Positions 35,483 through 42,677 of a stretch of 42,677 nucleotides of DNA are shown here, in pieces. Under the pieces are notes generated by a model. That model made no database searches and was not told the origin of the DNA. It saw only the letters and a program-made list of their open reading frames with translations. The DNA comes from Psychrobacter okhotskensis (lineage in GTDB: Bacteria > Pseudomonadota > Gammaproteobacteria > Pseudomonadales > Moraxellaceae): positions 1-42,677 of the forward strand of contig NZ_JABRVQ010000028.1 in NCBI RefSeq assembly GCF_013248965.1, in the 5' to 3' direction. The translations under genes and the position numbers were made by a program. Each line of letters starts with the position of its first letter. Position 1 is the first letter of the stretch.

Positions 35483-35554
35483 ACAGATCCTTTTGGGTAA
35501 ATAGTTTTTTATTGATTGGTAGTGCTAAAGCTGTATTGCCGCTTTATACAAAAC

Positions 35555-35620
35555 CGACCTCTAGCGACAAATGCAATAATAGACCACCATTATCAATGGT
35601 AGTCAGTACTAAAGAGGTCG
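35555..35620 (-). terminator. Nested hairpin upstream of leuB, terminator- or attenuator-like
   Basis: Outer arms CGACCTCT (35555-35562) and AGAGGTCG (35613-35620) enclose a second hairpin (35582-35591 with 35595-35604; GACCACCATT pairs with AATGGTAGTC with one mismatch). Read on the minus strand, the outer stem ends in GGTTTTGT. It lies between the lipoprotein stop and leuB, so it may end lipoprotein transcripts or modulate leuB. Confidence 0.5.
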
Positions 35621-35679
35621 TTGTTTCTTATTTAGCTAAATGTTGCAAAATAATCAAATCGAGAGGCTAGCCATCACTA

Positions 35680-36396
35680 TCAAGCCACCGTTTTTGCTTG
35701 CGTAGATTTTTGCTCAACAATGCTGGTCTCTACAAACTCTCCTTGATGCTCAGCGCCCAACTGCTTACAGAATCGACGCTGCAAACTTTTATCTTGCGAC
35801 AGCTCGATGCATAAAGGCTCGGGTGATGCTGTGTCTAACAGACTGCCTGAATTGTCACTAGATTTTTTTTGATAAGCTCGCAACTGATAAGTGCCTGGTT
35901 CGACGAAATCATGAATAATCGCAAAACGCTCAACATAGCCGACGTTATTTTCTGGATAGAAATTAACCTGTACTTCGCGTTTTGCAGGTTTGACCCGTGC
36001 GTAGTAATTGGTCAATCCTGGCATACCAGATTTAGACAGTGGAACGATTTTGACCGCATTATTATTCAGCAGCGGTGCCATATCAATACTCATCTGTTCT
36101 TGTGCCGACTTATCGCCTTCGATAACGGGCATGGTAACCAGCATGTCAGGACTGACCGGCTCGTGGGTATCCGGAGCAATGACTAAAGTTTTGTCAATCT
36201 GCACAATTTCACAATGATAAGTACCTAGGCAAGAAATATTCACCTCACCCGCAACAGGTTGGATGTTCCCTGCTCGCACCTTAGCACTATCTGCCTTGTC
36301 TATTTGTTTATAGCCCGTCAATGATTGACAGCCTGTTAACAATAAACTTGCAGCGACAGCCATACTTGTCCAGACAGCATAACGTTGTTTATTCAT
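35680..36396 (-). CDS. Predicted lipoprotein of unknown function
   Basis: A 238-residue protein with a lipoprotein signal peptide; the lipobox is LLTGC with Cys23 as the lipidated residue. No Asp follows at +2 (Gln), so outer-membrane sorting is likely. The mature part has a pair of cysteines (ISCLGTYHCEIVQIDK) and another pair near the end (LCIELSQ, RRFCKQLG), and a beta-rich character (VQVNFYPENNVGYVERFAII). I do not recognise a family; it seems restricted to Moraxellaceae-like genomes, which is an impression only. It sits between leuD and leuB on the same strand, 126 bases after leuD, an unexpected place for an envelope protein. Confidence 0.8.
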   Translation of the reverse strand: MNKQRYAVWTSMAVAASLLLTGCQSLTGYKQIDKADSAKVRAGNIQPVAGEVNISCLGTYHCEIVQIDKTLVIAPDTHEPVSPDMLVTMPVIEGDKSAQEQMSIDMAPLLNNNAVKIVPLSKSGMPGLTNYYARVKPAKREVQVNFYPENNVGYVERFAIIHDFVEPGTYQLRAYQKKSSDNSGSLLDTASPEPLCIELSQDKSLQRRFCKQLGAEHQGEFVETSIVEQKSTQAKTVA

Positions 36397-36522
36397 AATG
36401 ACGGCTACTATTTAATATGGAAGATAAGTTACCCTTCATTCTAGCCAGTTCATCAGCATAACTCAACGCTGCATTACTATTGTTCATCGGTTTTTTATAG
36501 CCACTGGTCTATCAGTCACGCT

Positions 36523-37173
36523 CTATGCTCTAACGTCATTAAATATCCAAGGCGTTTTTTGCATCATTTTATGCTCATAGTCTTTAATCGCATCGCTTTG
36601 CTGCAAAGTAAGACCGATATCATCAAGACCATTTAGCAAGCAATGCTTACGAAACTCATCGACCTCAAAAGCATACTCTTCACCGCTTGGGGTAATAACC
36701 ACTTGACGCTCGAGGTCGGCGGTCAACTCATAGCCTTCATTGGCAAGCGTTGCTTTCATTAAGGTATCAACAATGGCTTCATCCAAGACGATTGGCAGCA
36801 TGCCATTTTTAAAGCAGTTATTATAAAAGATATCGGCAAAGCTTGGGGCAATGATAGTACGAAAGCCATATTCTGAAAGTGCCCAAGGTGCATGCTCACG
36901 GCTCGAGCCACAACCAAAGTTTCTGCGTGCCAGCAATATAGTAGCGCCTTGATAACGGGGCTTATTTAAGACAAAATCTGGGTTAATTACACGAGTGCTG
37001 TTATCTTGACCCGGATAACCTTCGTCGAGATAACGCCAATCATCAAATAAATTGACGCCAAAGCCCGTACGTTTAATGGATTTTAAAAATTGTTTGGCGA
37101 TAATTTGGTCGGTATCGACGTTCGCGCGATCGAGTGGGCAAACGATACCGGTTTGGGTGTTATAAGCTTGCAT
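36523..37173 (-). CDS. leuD: 3-isopropylmalate dehydratase small subunit LeuD
   Basis: A 216-residue small subunit that forms isopropylmalate isomerase with LeuC, converting 2-isopropylmalate to 3-isopropylmalate. [20 protein letters not shown] opens it. The swivelling-domain loop [20 protein letters not shown] carries the substrate-binding residues, and [21 protein letters not shown] follows. AAGGA stands before the ATG. It lies between the small exported protein gene and the lipoprotein gene. Confidence 0.97.
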   Translation of the reverse strand: MQAYNTQTGIVCPLDRANVDTDQIIAKQFLKSIKRTGFGVNLFDDWRYLDEGYPGQDNSTRVINPDFVLNKPRYQGATILLARRNFGCGSSREHAPWALSEYGFRTIIAPSFADIFYNNCFKNGMLPIVLDEAIVDTLMKATLANEGYELTADLERQVVITPSGEEYAFEVDEFRKHCLLNGLDDIGLTLQQSDAIKDYEHKMMQKTPWIFNDVRA

Positions 37174-37219
37174 GGTTTTTCCTTAAAATATCGATTACTA
37201 ACGTAAATTTTCTAGCTGC

Positions 37220-37683
37220 TTAATGAAGCTTAAAAGAGCGTGCCATTTGTTTAACAATACTTGTCATTTTAGTTTTTTCACTCTCAGGATAGTTCAGATG
37301 TAATACTACTTCCTGACCATTATTAACCTTAATAACATGATAGAAAACTTGACCATCCTCTCTATAACCACTTACTGTATAGGTTTTATCTTTTAACCGC
37401 TCATAAGTAACTGTCATGCCTGTTTTATATCGATGCTGCTTTTCTTTCAGATAATCACTATCTGTATAAAAGAAGACACTTGGTGTATTACTGCCAAAGA
37501 CCAAAACATCGGCATTGGAGTTGGGCAACTTAAAATGACGACCGTCACCATTATCTGCTTCAGGCAACCATTGCAATTGATTTGGCACATCGACACAATA
37601 GGCAAATCTTCCATTACAGTAATCACGAGCCATCGCTAGCTGAGAGCTACCCAGTATGCAAAAAAAAAGAGCAGTATTTTCAT
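37220..37683 (-). pseudogene. Small exported protein with signal peptide out of frame at a 9-T tract
   Basis: The open frame from ATG 37633 gives 137 residues with two cysteines at the start (DYCNGRFAYC) and no signal. Upstream, ATG 37683 with a GAGAG Shine-Dalgarno reads MKILLFFFAYWVALS and stops. Between the two is a run of nine T (37660-37668 as A on the plus strand). With ten T (or seven) the frame would read MKILLFFFCILGSSQLAMA and run straight into RDYCNG, a textbook signal peptide with an AMA cleavage site. So the gene is one exported protein of about 154 residues, here out of phase. The cause may be slipped-strand phase variation, decay or a sequencing error. The mature domain is a small beta-rich protein of unknown function. 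It lies between leuC (24 bases) and leuD. Confidence 0.72.
37660..37668. repeat. Nine-base homopolymer in a signal-peptide codon run
   Basis: Nine A on the plus strand (nine T in the gene) code for the Phe core of the signal peptide. One extra base restores the full reading frame. Confidence 0.9.
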
Positions 37684-37707
37684 CTCTGTTCTCTCAGCCG
37701 TTCTAAA

Positions 37708-39126
37708 TTAAAACGTCCGTACATCTACAAAGTGACCCGCTAATGCTGCCGCTGCTGCCATTGCTGGACTGACCAAATGCGTACGACCGCCATTACCCTG
37801 ACGACCCTCAAAGTTACGATTAGACGTCGAGGCACAATGCTCTTGCGGCTCAAGCTTATCTGCATTCATCGCAAGGCACATCGAGCAGCCCGGCTCGCGC
37901 CACTCAAAACCCGCTTCCGTGAACAAAGCATCTAAGCCTTCTGCTTCAGCCTGCAACTTCACTTGCCCAGAACCCGCCACGACAATGGCTTCTTTAATAT
38001 TGTCCGCCACCTTACGACCCTTGATAACAGCGGCGGCATCACGCAAATCTTCGATACGCGAGTTGGTACACGAACCAATGAAGATACGATCCAATTGGAT
38101 ATCAGTGATTTTTTGCCCTGCTGTTAGACCCATATAGGTATAAGCGCGCAACCAGCCTTCTTCTTGCGCTTCATCCACGGCTTGCTCAGGTGTCGGTACC
38201 GACTGCGTGATATCGACGACCATTTCAGGTGACGTACCCCAAGAAACCTGAGGCGCAATCTCGCTACCATCAATCTCAATAATAGTATCAAATACGGCAT
38301 CAGCATCTGAGTATAAAGTGCGCCAGTAAGCTTCTGCTTGCTCCCACTGCTCAGCGGTTGGCGCATAAGGACGACCTTTGACGTAATCGATAGTCGTATC
38401 ATCAACTGCGACCATACCCACGCGTGCACCTGCTTCGATGGCCATGTTACAGACGGTCATGCGACCTTCCATGCTCATGTCTTCAAAGACTTGTCCAGCA
38501 AATTCAATGGCATGCCCCGTGCCGCCAGCGGTGCCAATTTTGGCGATAATAGCAAGTACCACATCTTTTGATGTCACGCCAGCACCCAATTTGCCAGTGA
38601 CTCGAATCTGCATGTTTTTGGATTTCTTTTGAATCAAGCACTGAGTCGCCAATACATGCTCAACTTCTGAGGTACCGATACCGTGTGCCAAGCAGCCAAG
38701 TGCGCCATGGGTGGCAGTATGTGAATCACCACAAACCACCGTCATACCTGGCAATACCAAACCCTGTTCAGGACCGACCACGTGCAAGATACCTTGACGC
38801 GCATCATTAATGGTAAATTCAGCGATATCAAACTTCGCGCAATTGTCATCCAAGGTGAGTACTTGTAAGCGCGACACCTTATCCTTAATACCAGGCACGC
38901 CTTCTAAACGCTCTTTGGTCACCGTTGGTACATTATGATCGGGACTAGCGATGTTAGCCGACAGACGCCATGGCGCTCTATTGGCCAGCTCCAGACCTTC
39001 AAATGCTTGCGGACTCGTCACTTCATGCAATAGATGGCGGTCGATATAAATCAGGCTCGAACCGTCATCACGCTTGGTGACTTCGTGAGCATTCCAAAGT
39101 TTGTCATATAACGTTTGACCGGCCAT
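37708..39126 (-). CDS. leuC: 3-isopropylmalate dehydratase large subunit LeuC
   Basis: A 472-residue aconitase-family large subunit with a [4Fe-4S] cluster. The cluster cysteines lie in [13 protein letters not shown] and in the pair [11 protein letters not shown]. The start ([14 protein letters not shown]), [20 protein letters not shown] and [20 protein letters not shown] are all standard LeuC. AAGGA lies before the ATG. It is the first gene of the leucine cluster and is divergent from a LysR gene that may control it. Confidence 0.98.
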   Translation of the reverse strand: MAGQTLYDKLWNAHEVTKRDDGSSLIYIDRHLLHEVTSPQAFEGLELANRAPWRLSANIASPDHNVPTVTKERLEGVPGIKDKVSRLQVLTLDDNCAKFDIAEFTINDARQGILHVVGPEQGLVLPGMTVVCGDSHTATHGALGCLAHGIGTSEVEHVLATQCLIQKKSKNMQIRVTGKLGAGVTSKDVVLAIIAKIGTAGGTGHAIEFAGQVFEDMSMEGRMTVCNMAIEAGARVGMVAVDDTTIDYVKGRPYAPTAEQWEQAEAYWRTLYSDADAVFDTIIEIDGSEIAPQVSWGTSPEMVVDITQSVPTPEQAVDEAQEEGWLRAYTYMGLTAGQKITDIQLDRIFIGSCTNSRIEDLRDAAAVIKGRKVADNIKEAIVVAGSGQVKLQAEAEGLDALFTEAGFEWREPGCSMCLAMNADKLEPQEHCASTSNRNFEGRQGNGGRTHLVSPAMAAAAALAGHFVDVRTF

Positions 39127-39638
39127 GTTGCTATCCTTTATTAGTTGCTAATTACTGACTCTATGCGCCTGCTCACACCACAGCGAGCTAGGTTTTAGAG
39201 GCTTTTATCTAATTGTCATACTTGTCTAATCAATCACTCTATCGATAACGTGGCATTGTATTACCGCCGTCTTTTAAATTCAATTTACTGTTTATCAAGA
39301 CTATTTATCAAACCTGTTCTTCAAAGGCACTTTTTATGGAAAGCCATTAAAAAGCACTGTCTATTAAATTGGTCCCTCACGCAACTATATCAATACTACT
39401 TGAGGGGTTTTTGGGTAAATCAATAAAATTGGTCATCAATATAGGCGTTATACGGTCAATTACCAAGTTAATATAATAAATATGTCATAATACGTCTTGA
39501 TGTCTTGTGATTATAGCAGGCTAATCCTATAATAATAATTGATGATTTTTGCATAGTCGCAAACTTTTATTTCTAATTCATTATAATTAGGCTAGCCAAC
39601 TTTTATTTATAGCTCGTTACGTAGCTAAGGAAACCGGT
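39127..39638. promoter_or_regulatory. Control region between divergent leuC and lysR
   Basis: This 512-base stretch holds several structures. A LysR-type dyad TTATAG-N10-CTATAA is at 39511-39532. CTAATT-N6-AATTAG is at 39573-39590, overlapping a TATAAT (39582-39587) in front of the LysR gene. On the leuC side there is a hairpin at 39330-39354 (CTTTTTA, TAAAAAG) and another with arms CCCTCA (39374-39379) and TGAGGG (39401-39406), followed on the plus strand by GTTTTT. The regulator presumably binds the dyad and controls both directions; effector unknown. Confidence 0.5.
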
Positions 39639-40511
39639 TTGAATACCACGAATTTGACGACATTCGTCACTGTTATGCACACAGGCAGCATCTCAGGCGC
39701 AGCAGAAAAGCTGTTTATCACTCAGCCTGCGGTCAGTAAGCGCATCAAAAACTTAGAAGATGAATTTAACATCACCTTATTTGATACAGTCGGGCGCGGT
39801 ATTGTACCGACTCAAGCCGCCAGTGAAATGTTGCCGCACGCCAAACGTTGGCTTGAAGATTATGAAAACTTTAAAATAAACCTCCAGCATTCAAAGCATA
39901 TTGTGTCGGGTAAACTCGTTATTGGCACCAGCCACCATATCGGCTTGCACCACCTTGCTCCTGTGCTCAAGCATTTTATTCAAGCCTATCCTGCGGTACA
40001 ACTAGAAGTGCATTTTGTCGATTCAGAAACCGCGCATAAGGCCGTGCTCGATGGCGATTTATCACTCGCATTTTTAACCTTGCCGCCCGTCTACGATAAG
40101 CGTTTGACCTATCATACCTTATGGTCAGATCCGCTCTATTTTATGACCGGCACTTTATCGCCTTTAGCGACCAAATCTAATGTGACGCTCGAGCAATTGG
40201 CGCGCTACCCTGCTATCTTGCCCTCTGCCAATACTTTTACCAGTCAGATCACCTTAGCGGAATTTGCCAAGCACAATCTAAAACCATACGCGACGATGAG
40301 TACCAACCCGCTAGAATCTATCCGGATGTTGGTCTCTGTGGGACTTGGCTGGTCAGTACTGCCGCAAACGATGGTCAGTCAAGATTTAGAACGTATAGAT
40401 ATGGCGGATAATATTGAATTGCAGCGTTATTTGGGGGTGGTTATTAATCCAAAGCTTACCCAATCAAGCAGCGTAACCGCATTGTTAGACTTGCTTGCTC
40501 CTATTGATTAA
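39639..40511 (+). CDS. LysR-family regulator divergent from leuC
   Basis: A 290-residue LysR-type activator. It starts at a TTG preceded by AAGGA at eight bases, which supports this unusual start. The winged helix-turn-helix is residues 1-60 (FVTVMHTGSISGAAEKLFIT, then QPAVSKRIKNLEDEF). A two-lobed co-inducer domain follows (KLVIGTSHHIGLHHLAPVLKHF to SVLPQTMVSQDLERI). Its place, back to back with leuC, suggests control of leucine genes; a LysR gene next to leuC also occurs in Pseudomonas. The effector could be 2-isopropylmalate, as for LeuO-like or leucine regulators, but this is only an inference. Confidence 0.9.
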   Translation: MNTTNLTTFVTVMHTGSISGAAEKLFITQPAVSKRIKNLEDEFNITLFDTVGRGIVPTQAASEMLPHAKRWLEDYENFKINLQHSKHIVSGKLVIGTSHHIGLHHLAPVLKHFIQAYPAVQLEVHFVDSETAHKAVLDGDLSLAFLTLPPVYDKRLTYHTLWSDPLYFMTGTLSPLATKSNVTLEQLARYPAILPSANTFTSQITLAEFAKHNLKPYATMSTNPLESIRMLVSVGLGWSVLPQTMVSQDLERIDMADNIELQRYLGVVINPKLTQSSSVTALLDLLAPID

Positions 40512-40609
40512 ATAATTTTTTATAGATGTTAAATAGTTATTTCTAAAATTAGCGGGCTTTATAAAGGTCATTAATTTATAACTCTAGGTCAGCCGTTCGC
40601 ATTTTAAAC

Positions 40610-40640
40610 AGCCATACGTTATAATACGTGTGGCTTTTTT
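40610..40640 (+). terminator. Terminator of the LysR gene
   Basis: AGCCATACGT (40610-40619) pairs with ACGTGTGGCT (40626-40635), with one G-U, and runs into TTTTTT. It lies about 100 bases after the LysR stop. Confidence 0.85.
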
Positions 40641-40900
40641 ATAACATAAATTTACCATAATAGCACTGATAGTCATATATTGAAGGCTTAGAGTAATATA
40701 TGATGGTAAACAGTAGGTTTAATGGTTTTAAATGATTGATTTTATAAGTGAGTAGCATTTGTGAAAAATTAGCAGATAAGGGCTATAGACAAGATTTCGA
40801 CGAAGCAATACTTGTTGTCCTCTAATCACTATTTTATGAATATTATTCTTAAAACAGTATCAATCATATAAAACTAACAGAAAATACTGACTAAAAGTCG

Positions 40901-40933
40901 AAAGCCATTATGTCCTACTTAATGGCTTTTTTT
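40901..40933 (+). terminator. Second terminator before putP
   Basis: AAAGCCATTA (40901-40910) pairs perfectly with TAATGGCTTT (40920-40929) and is followed by a T run to 40933. No gene is visible just upstream, so it may end an unrecognised RNA. Confidence 0.85.
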
Positions 40934-41029
40934 GTCTTTAGATATTGTTTGCGAACATCATCTTGTGAGACTTAATTTTATATAGTTAAAAATAATTACA
41001 GCCAACAACGTTGGTTAAGGACAGTTTAT

Positions 41030-42529
41030 ATGAATGGGATTTCTAGTGGCGTGCTGATATCGTTGGGCGCCTACTTCTTAGTGATGATTGGGATTGGCGT
41101 TTACGCTTATTTTAAGCAAGCCAATGATACCGAAGGCTATATGTTAGGAGGACGTAATTTAGGTCCCGCAGTCACTGCATTATCAGCAGGGGCGTCGGAC
41201 ATGTCAGGTTGGTTGCTCCTTGGCCTACCAGGCTATATGTATGCCGATGGCGTCGTAAGTATGTGGATCGCACTTGGTTTGACACTCGGTGCCTTACTGA
41301 ACTATATCATTGTGGCACCGCGCCTTCGCGTTTATACCGAAGTCGCTGACAACGCCATTACCTTACCGGACTATTTCGCCAACCGCTTTGAAGATAAGTC
41401 GCACATGTTGCGGGTCATATCAGCAATCGTTATCATCTTATTTTTTACCGTTTATACCGCCGCAAGTCTAGTAGGTGGTGGTAAACTCTTCGAAAGCTCG
41501 CTCAACTTATCATATAGTACGGGTCTTTGGGTGACTGCTGGTGTCGTCGTTGCCTATACCTTATTTGGTGGTTTCTTAGCGGTATCGATGACTGACTTTG
41601 TACAAGGTGTCATCATGTTATTTGCAATGGTGATCGTACCTGTCGTAGCCTTCACCGATCTTGGCGGTATATCAGCAACGACTGAAGCCGTTAGAAACAT
41701 TGATCCAAGTTTATTAAATGTCACTAGTGGCATGACTATCTTTGGTATTATCTCATTACTGGCGTGGGGCTTAGGTTATTTCGGTCAGCCGCATATCATT
41801 GTTCGTTTTATGGCGATACGTTCGGTCAAAGACGTCCCAACGGCACGTAACATCGGTATGAGCTGGATGGTTATCAGCTTAATTGGTTCTTTAATGACGG
41901 GTTTTGCTGGTCGTGCTTATGTACAAAAAACCGCAATGACCTTGGATGATCCTGAGACTATTTTCTTAGTCTTTACACAGTTTTTATTTACACCGCTGGT
42001 TTCAGGGTTCTTATTAGCCGCTATTTTAGCCGCGATCATGAGTACCATCTCCTCGCAACTATTGGTGGTATCAAGCTCGCTGACTAAAGATGTCTATAAG
42101 CTATTCTTTGATAGAGATGCTCCTGAAGCCCGCCAAGTATTGGTCGGTCGTATCTCGGTTGTAGCCGTAGCTATCGTATCTATCTTGCTCGCCTCTGACC
42201 CCGACAGCTCAGTATTGAACTTAGTTTCTAACGCTTGGGCAGGATTTGGGGCAGCATTCGGACCCTTGGTTATCTTCAGCCTGATCTGGCGCGGTATGAA
42301 CCGCAACGGCGCGGTCGCTGGTATGATAATCGGTGCCTTAACTGTTATCCTATGGGTCTACGGTCCATTCCAGTACAATGGTATGGCGCTTAACGACTGG
42401 TTATATGCCATTGTTCCAGGCTTTGTGTTAAGTACCATTGCTATCTTCGCGGTTAGTATGATGACTGGCGGTCCAAAACCTTCAGTTACTGCGAAGTTTA
42501 AAGAGATGGAAATGAATCTCAATAAGTAA
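41030..42529 (+). CDS. putP: Sodium/proline symporter PutP
   Basis: A 499-residue inner-membrane transporter of the SSS family with about 13 helices. It imports proline with sodium. GGRNLGPAVTALSAGASDMS (start of the sodium and proline site), GWLLLGLPGYMYADG, RLRVYTEVADNAITLPDYFANR, GYFGQPHIIVRFMAI (signature) and SSQLLVVSSSLTKDVYK are all typical PutP. AAGGACAG precedes the ATG, fixing the start. Length is that of E. coli PutP (502). No putA is in the window. Confidence 0.96.
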   Translation: MNGISSGVLISLGAYFLVMIGIGVYAYFKQANDTEGYMLGGRNLGPAVTALSAGASDMSGWLLLGLPGYMYADGVVSMWIALGLTLGALLNYIIVAPRLRVYTEVADNAITLPDYFANRFEDKSHMLRVISAIVIILFFTVYTAASLVGGGKLFESSLNLSYSTGLWVTAGVVVAYTLFGGFLAVSMTDFVQGVIMLFAMVIVPVVAFTDLGGISATTEAVRNIDPSLLNVTSGMTIFGIISLLAWGLGYFGQPHIIVRFMAIRSVKDVPTARNIGMSWMVISLIGSLMTGFAGRAYVQKTAMTLDDPETIFLVFTQFLFTPLVSGFLLAAILAAIMSTISSQLLVVSSSLTKDVYKLFFDRDAPEARQVLVGRISVVAVAIVSILLASDPDSSVLNLVSNAWAGFGAAFGPLVIFSLIWRGMNRNGAVAGMIIGALTVILWVYGPFQYNGMALNDWLYAIVPGFVLSTIAIFAVSMMTGGPKPSVTAKFKEMEMNLNK

Positions 42530-42566
42530 GTCAACCATTCTATCGCTATAAAAAACCGCATCTTTT

Positions 42567-42677
42567 TGAACTGACCCCCATAAGTTGGACACAACTTCTG
42601 GGGGTTATTTTATGAAATACGACATAGACTTTAAGATCAAAGTCATAGCATACTATCGTCAAGGACATAGTAGCGGT
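42567..42677 (+). mobile_element. Left end of an IS3-family insertion sequence (cut by window edge)
   Basis: The end begins TGAACTGACCCCCATAAG, as IS3 elements of the IS150-like group do. A hairpin (CCCCCA at 42575 with TGGGGG at 42599, then AAGTTG with CAACTT around a GACA loop) follows. The first transposase frame starts at 42612. The right end is outside the window. Confidence 0.85.
42612..42677 (+). CDS. IS3-family transposase OrfA, N-terminus only
   Basis: 22 codons are visible (MKYDIDFKIKVIAYYRQG, then HSSG), matching the start of the helix-turn-helix OrfA of IS3/IS150-group elements, which binds the IS ends. The Shine-Dalgarno-like GGGG lies inside the right arm of the IS-end hairpin. 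The rest is beyond the window edge. Confidence 0.8.
   Translation, partial: MKYDIDFKIKVIAYYRQGHSSG

Larger units (their letters stand above)
40512..41029. other. Region between lysR gene and putP with two terminators and a hairpin
   Basis: The 518-base gap holds no gene. It contains terminators at 40610-40640 and 40901-40933 and between them a long imperfect hairpin (40651-40710). The stretch 40711-40900 shows nothing else I can name. A promoter for putP should lie after 40933; none is convincing. Confidence 0.6.

Noticed and set aside
38124..38632. Frames of 64-101 residues overlapping leuC on both strands
   Set aside because: Shadows of the conserved leuC coding sequence.

Overview
The window looks like chromosome of a gamma-proteobacterium of the family Moraxellaceae, most likely Psychrobacter. 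This rests on protein style and gene neighbourhoods (scattered type II secretion genes, a FimV-like pair, the leuC-x-leuD-x-leuB order, infA standing alone) and on moderate, AT-leaning base composition. No search was run, so the genus is an inference.

Layout. 1-8067: the edge of an unknown gene, a large helicase-nuclease gene broken by a frameshift inside its P-loop, a WG-repeat exported protein and a UvrD-like helicase. 8475-11963: ychF, a dGTPase-like gene and a FabR-like TetR regulator. 12113-15315: the type II secretion minor pseudopilin operon gspH-I-J-K (minus strand). 15520-18113: a second TetR regulator, tatD and a left-handed beta-helix acyltransferase. 18165-22196: gspE, trmO and fpr. 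22336-22421: tRNA-Leu(CAA) with its own promoter and terminator, followed by a small hypothetical gene. 23231-31902: dinB, queA, a FimV homologue split into two adjacent genes, a type I asparaginase and truA. 32024-33920: infA and an L,D-transpeptidase. 34379-39126: the leucine genes leuC, leuD and leuB (minus strand), interleaved with a small exported protein and a lipoprotein, with a divergent LysR gene at 39639-40511. 41030-42529: putP, followed by the left end of an IS3-family insertion sequence that runs off the window.

Functional groups. GspH/I/J/K form the pseudopilus tip and GspE is the assembly ATPase, so two separated loci serve one secretion machine. LeuC/LeuD make isopropylmalate isomerase and LeuB is the next enzyme; the divergent LysR gene has a dyad in the shared promoter region. 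QueA, TruA, TrmO and the tRNA are a scattered tRNA-modification set.

Most notable: (1) a 9-T run that puts the signal peptide of the small protein between leuC and leuD out of frame with its mature part; (2) four short elements with terminal inverted repeats and TA at both ends, one an apparent chimera of two families and two flanking the L,D-transpeptidase gene; (3) the two-gene FimV; (4) the frameshifted helicase-nuclease, whose architecture recalls phage-defence helicases; (5) an IS that appears to have landed in the putP terminator. I found no CRISPR array, prophage or rRNA.
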